Source: Firmicutes bacterium UBA5010
Lineage (GTDB): Bacteria; Bacillota; Clostridia; Tissierellales; Sedimentibacteraceae
NCBI GenBank assembly: GCA_002396645.1
Contig: DGYI01000035.1
Coordinates: 76,855-128,974 of the forward strand
Reading direction: 5' to 3'
Length of the DNA: 52,120 bases
Shown: positions 50,345-52,120 of the stretch, piece by piece
Layout: each line of letters starts with the position of its first letter
Position numbering within the stretch: position 1 is the stretch's first letter
Notes under the pieces: generated by a model
What the model saw: only the letters and a program-made list of their open reading frames with translations
Database searches by the model: none
Told to the model about the DNA's origin: nothing
Program-made: the position numbers and the translations under genes

Positions 50345-50390
50345 AGAAAAAGCCGGTATATCATTTAAAATGATACACCGGCTTTTGAAA
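50345..50390 (+). terminator. Terminator of the sigma-54 operon
   Basis: AAAAGCCGGTATATCATTT (from about 50348) and AAATGATACACCGGCTTTT (to about 50386) pair over about 19 positions with one mismatch. The T-rich arm gives the end. Confidence 0.88.
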
Positions 50391-50431
50391 CTTATACTGA
50401 AGTATGAAAAACTTAAGCTTATTCACACTAC

Positions 50432-50460
50432 TTGACATGATAAAAATATTGTGGTATTGT
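50432..50460 (+). promoter_or_regulatory. Sigma-A promoter for secD-secF
   Basis: TTGACA (50432-50437), 17 bp, TATTGT (50455-50460), about 57 bp before secD. Confidence 0.7.
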
Positions 50461-50517
50461 TATTTTTATGCTTTATATTACTGTAATTTTTAGATTTTAA
50501 ATTTATAGGAGGTTATT

Positions 50518-51786
50518 TTGAATATTAGAAAGTATGTTTTCGTAATTATTATGCTTGTAATTATTGCAATAACATTTGTGGCTATCTTTGGTCTGCATAT
50601 TGGAACTTTTAATATAAAGGGTGCCAAAGAAATAAGATTCGGTATAGACATAAGGGGCGGAGTAGAAGCAATATATGAGCCGAAAGATTTAGACAGAAAG
50701 CCTACAGACAGGGAACTTGAAAGTGCTAAAATTATAATGGAAAGTAGACTGGATGCAAAAAATATTTTAGATAGAGAAGTGACAACTGATAAGCTTAACG
50801 GACAAATATTAATAAGATTTCCGTGGAAAACAGATGAAGTGGATTTTAATCCTCAGACTGCTATAGCAGAGCTTGGAGAAACTGCAAGGCTCACTTTCAG
50901 AGACCCTGAAGACAATATATTGATAGAGGGTAAAAACGTTAAAGAAAGCAAAGTAGAATATGATTCAAGAGATAACAGCCCTGTTGTTACATTGCTTTTT
51001 GACTCGGAAGGAACAAGACTTTTCGCAGAAGCAACAGAAAAGTTCAAGGGACAAAGAATATCCATTTATATGGATGATGTTCAAATTTCATCACCTATAG
51101 TTAATGACTCAATAACTGATGGTGCTGCAATTATAACCAATATAGAGAGCAAAGAAAAAGCTATGGAGTTATCTGAAAAAATTAATGCAGGTTCCTTACC
51201 GTTTTCCTTGATTTCTAAAAATCACAGCACTATAAGCCCTACTGTCGGTGAAGGTGCATTGGATATAATGGTAAAAGCAGGAGTCTTGGTATATATACTG
51301 ATAGGTATATTTATGATAGCATATTACAGATTAATGGGATTTGTTGCATGCTTCGGTTTATTACTTCAATTGGCTATACAGCTTCTGATGCTTTCAATAC
51401 CTCAAATAACGCTTACATTACCCGGTATAGCAGGTATGGTTTTATCTTTGGGTATGGGAGTTGATGCTAATATTATAATTTCAGAAAGAGTAAGAGAAGA
51501 ACTAAGATCGGGAAAATCCTTGGGGGCTTCAATAGATACAGGATATCACAGAGCATTTTCGGCCGTTTTTGACGGAAATATAACCAGTATGATAGTTGCC
51601 GTAATATTAATGATATTAGGAAGCGGTGCTATGATTTCATTCGGATATACATTGCTGATAGGTACTGCCTTAAACTTCCTGTGCGGAGTTACAGTATCCA
51701 AGCACATGATGAAATCCTTCAGCTTTATTAAATTCTTTAGAAAAAGAGCATTCTACGGAGTTAAGGAAGGCGGTGTTACATTATGA
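50518..51786 (+). CDS. secD: Protein translocase subunit SecD
   Basis: A 422-aa membrane protein that works with SecF and SecYEG to complete protein export using the proton gradient. TM1 is at residues 6-25, followed by RFGIDIRGGVEAIYEP, the large extracellular P1 domain, and RND-type helices with GMVLSLGMGVDANIIISERV carrying the conserved Asp. The start is TTG at 50518, set by ATAGGAGGT at 50505-50513; no ATG fits. The end overlaps secF (ATGA), so the two are translationally coupled. Confidence 0.97.
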   Translation: MNIRKYVFVIIMLVIIAITFVAIFGLHIGTFNIKGAKEIRFGIDIRGGVEAIYEPKDLDRKPTDRELESAKIIMESRLDAKNILDREVTTDKLNGQILIRFPWKTDEVDFNPQTAIAELGETARLTFRDPEDNILIEGKNVKESKVEYDSRDNSPVVTLLFDSEGTRLFAEATEKFKGQRISIYMDDVQISSPIVNDSITDGAAIITNIESKEKAMELSEKINAGSLPFSLISKNHSTISPTVGEGALDIMVKAGVLVYILIGIFMIAYYRLMGFVACFGLLLQLAIQLLMLSIPQITLTLPGIAGMVLSLGMGVDANIIISERVREELRSGKSLGASIDTGYHRAFSAVFDGNITSMIVAVILMILGSGAMISFGYTLLIGTALNFLCGVTVSKHMMKSFSFIKFFRKRAFYGVKEGGVTL

Positions 51787-52120
51787 TAAGATTTTATAAA
51801 AACAGAAAAATATTTTTTGCTATTTCAGCATTCATATTAGCTGTTGGTATAATATTCATGTTTGTGAACGGTGTAAAACTTTCAATACAGTTTAAAGGCG
51901 GAGCAATATTAAAATACAGCTATGAAGGTGAAATTGAAGTTAACGAAGTGGCAAAATTATCCTCGGATATATTGAACAGGATTTCAGAAGTTCAGATAAC
52001 AGAAGATATAGCTACAAAAAGTAAAAAAATAGTGCTGAGTTTATCAGGAAACTCAGGATTATCGGCAGAGGAGCAGGAAACTCTTAACGAGGTGCTTGCA
52101 GAAAAATTTTCCGAAAATAA
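51783..52120 (+). CDS. secF: Protein translocase subunit SecF, 3'-truncated by the window
   Basis: The reading frame from ATG 51783 (overlapping the SecD stop as ATGA) runs to the right edge, 112 residues. It begins MIRFYKNRKIFFAISAFIL with the first membrane helix, then LSIQFKGGAILKYSYEGEIE, the SecF 'D/Q-F-x-G-G' signature, and part of the P1 domain. SecF partners SecD in the accessory translocase. The rest lies outside the window. Confidence 0.95.
   Translation, partial: MIRFYKNRKIFFAISAFILAVGIIFMFVNGVKLSIQFKGGAILKYSYEGEIEVNEVAKLSSDILNRISEVQITEDIATKSKKIVLSLSGNSGLSAEEQETLNEVLAEKFSEN

Overview
The window looks like chromosome of a low-GC, anaerobic, amino-acid-fermenting Firmicute (class Clostridia or Tissierellia; a Sedimentibacter-like organism would fit, but this is inference). 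Supporting signs are strongly AT-rich codons, AGGAGG-type ribosome binding sites, a two-cluster clostridial ferredoxin, a T-box-controlled leuS, a CIRCE-hrcA-grpE-dnaK-dnaJ operon, a 3-aminobutyryl-CoA ammonia-lyase of lysine fermentation, and a multidomain CoA-disulfide/persulfide reductase. No rRNA, tRNA, CRISPR array, IS element or phage gene was seen. The first gene (c-di-AMP receptor) and the last (secF) are cut by the window ends.

Layout. 1-2.5 kb: c-di-AMP receptor, holB, ricT, then a small ferredoxin. 2.6-6.9 kb: SLC13/ArsB-like permease, a convergent 86-aa Cys-rich unknown, a PHP phosphatase and an amidohydrolase. 7.0-22.0 kb: a one-direction locus related to Tad/Flp secretion-pilus systems. 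It holds two TadZ/CpaE-like proteins with deviant P-loops, a CpaB-like SAF protein, a TadA-like ATPase, TadB and TadC membrane proteins, two tiny paralogous membrane peptides, two TadE-like pseudopilins, an SLH-domain wall protein and a ~1,724-aa secreted protein. 22.1-26.4 kb (minus strand): MazG-like pyrophosphohydrolase, DegV protein, four-domain persulfide reductase and its ArsR-type neighbour. 26.6-36.9 kb: T-box and leuS, an LTA-synthase-like enzyme, two membrane proteins, rlmH, a second DegV, a cold shock protein, a DMT exporter and murI. 37.2-44.5 kb: typA, a lipoprotein and the HrcA heat-shock operon. 44.6-50.4 kb: kal, a sigma-54 activator and its apparent target operon (CoA transferase, MatC-like carrier, HMG-CoA-lyase-like enzyme). 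50.4-52.1 kb: secD-secF.

How genes work together. The most unusual region is the Tad-like locus. It keeps the motor, platform and pseudopilin-like parts, but I see no classical Flp prepilin, no prepilin peptidase and no secretin. Both MinD-like proteins and the TadA P-loop deviate from consensus, and the locus ends in wall-anchored and giant extracellular proteins. Intercistronic hairpins sit at several junctions. Copies of a ~78-nt repeat lie at 3.8 kb and directly after the giant gene at 22.0 kb. A second notable unit is the sigma-54-controlled operon, which probably imports and CoA-activates a branched dicarboxylate and cleaves it with an HMG-CoA-lyase-type enzyme. A third is the ArsR plus CoA-disulfide reductase/rhodanese/TusA/DsrE pair, which suggests sulfane-sulfur handling.
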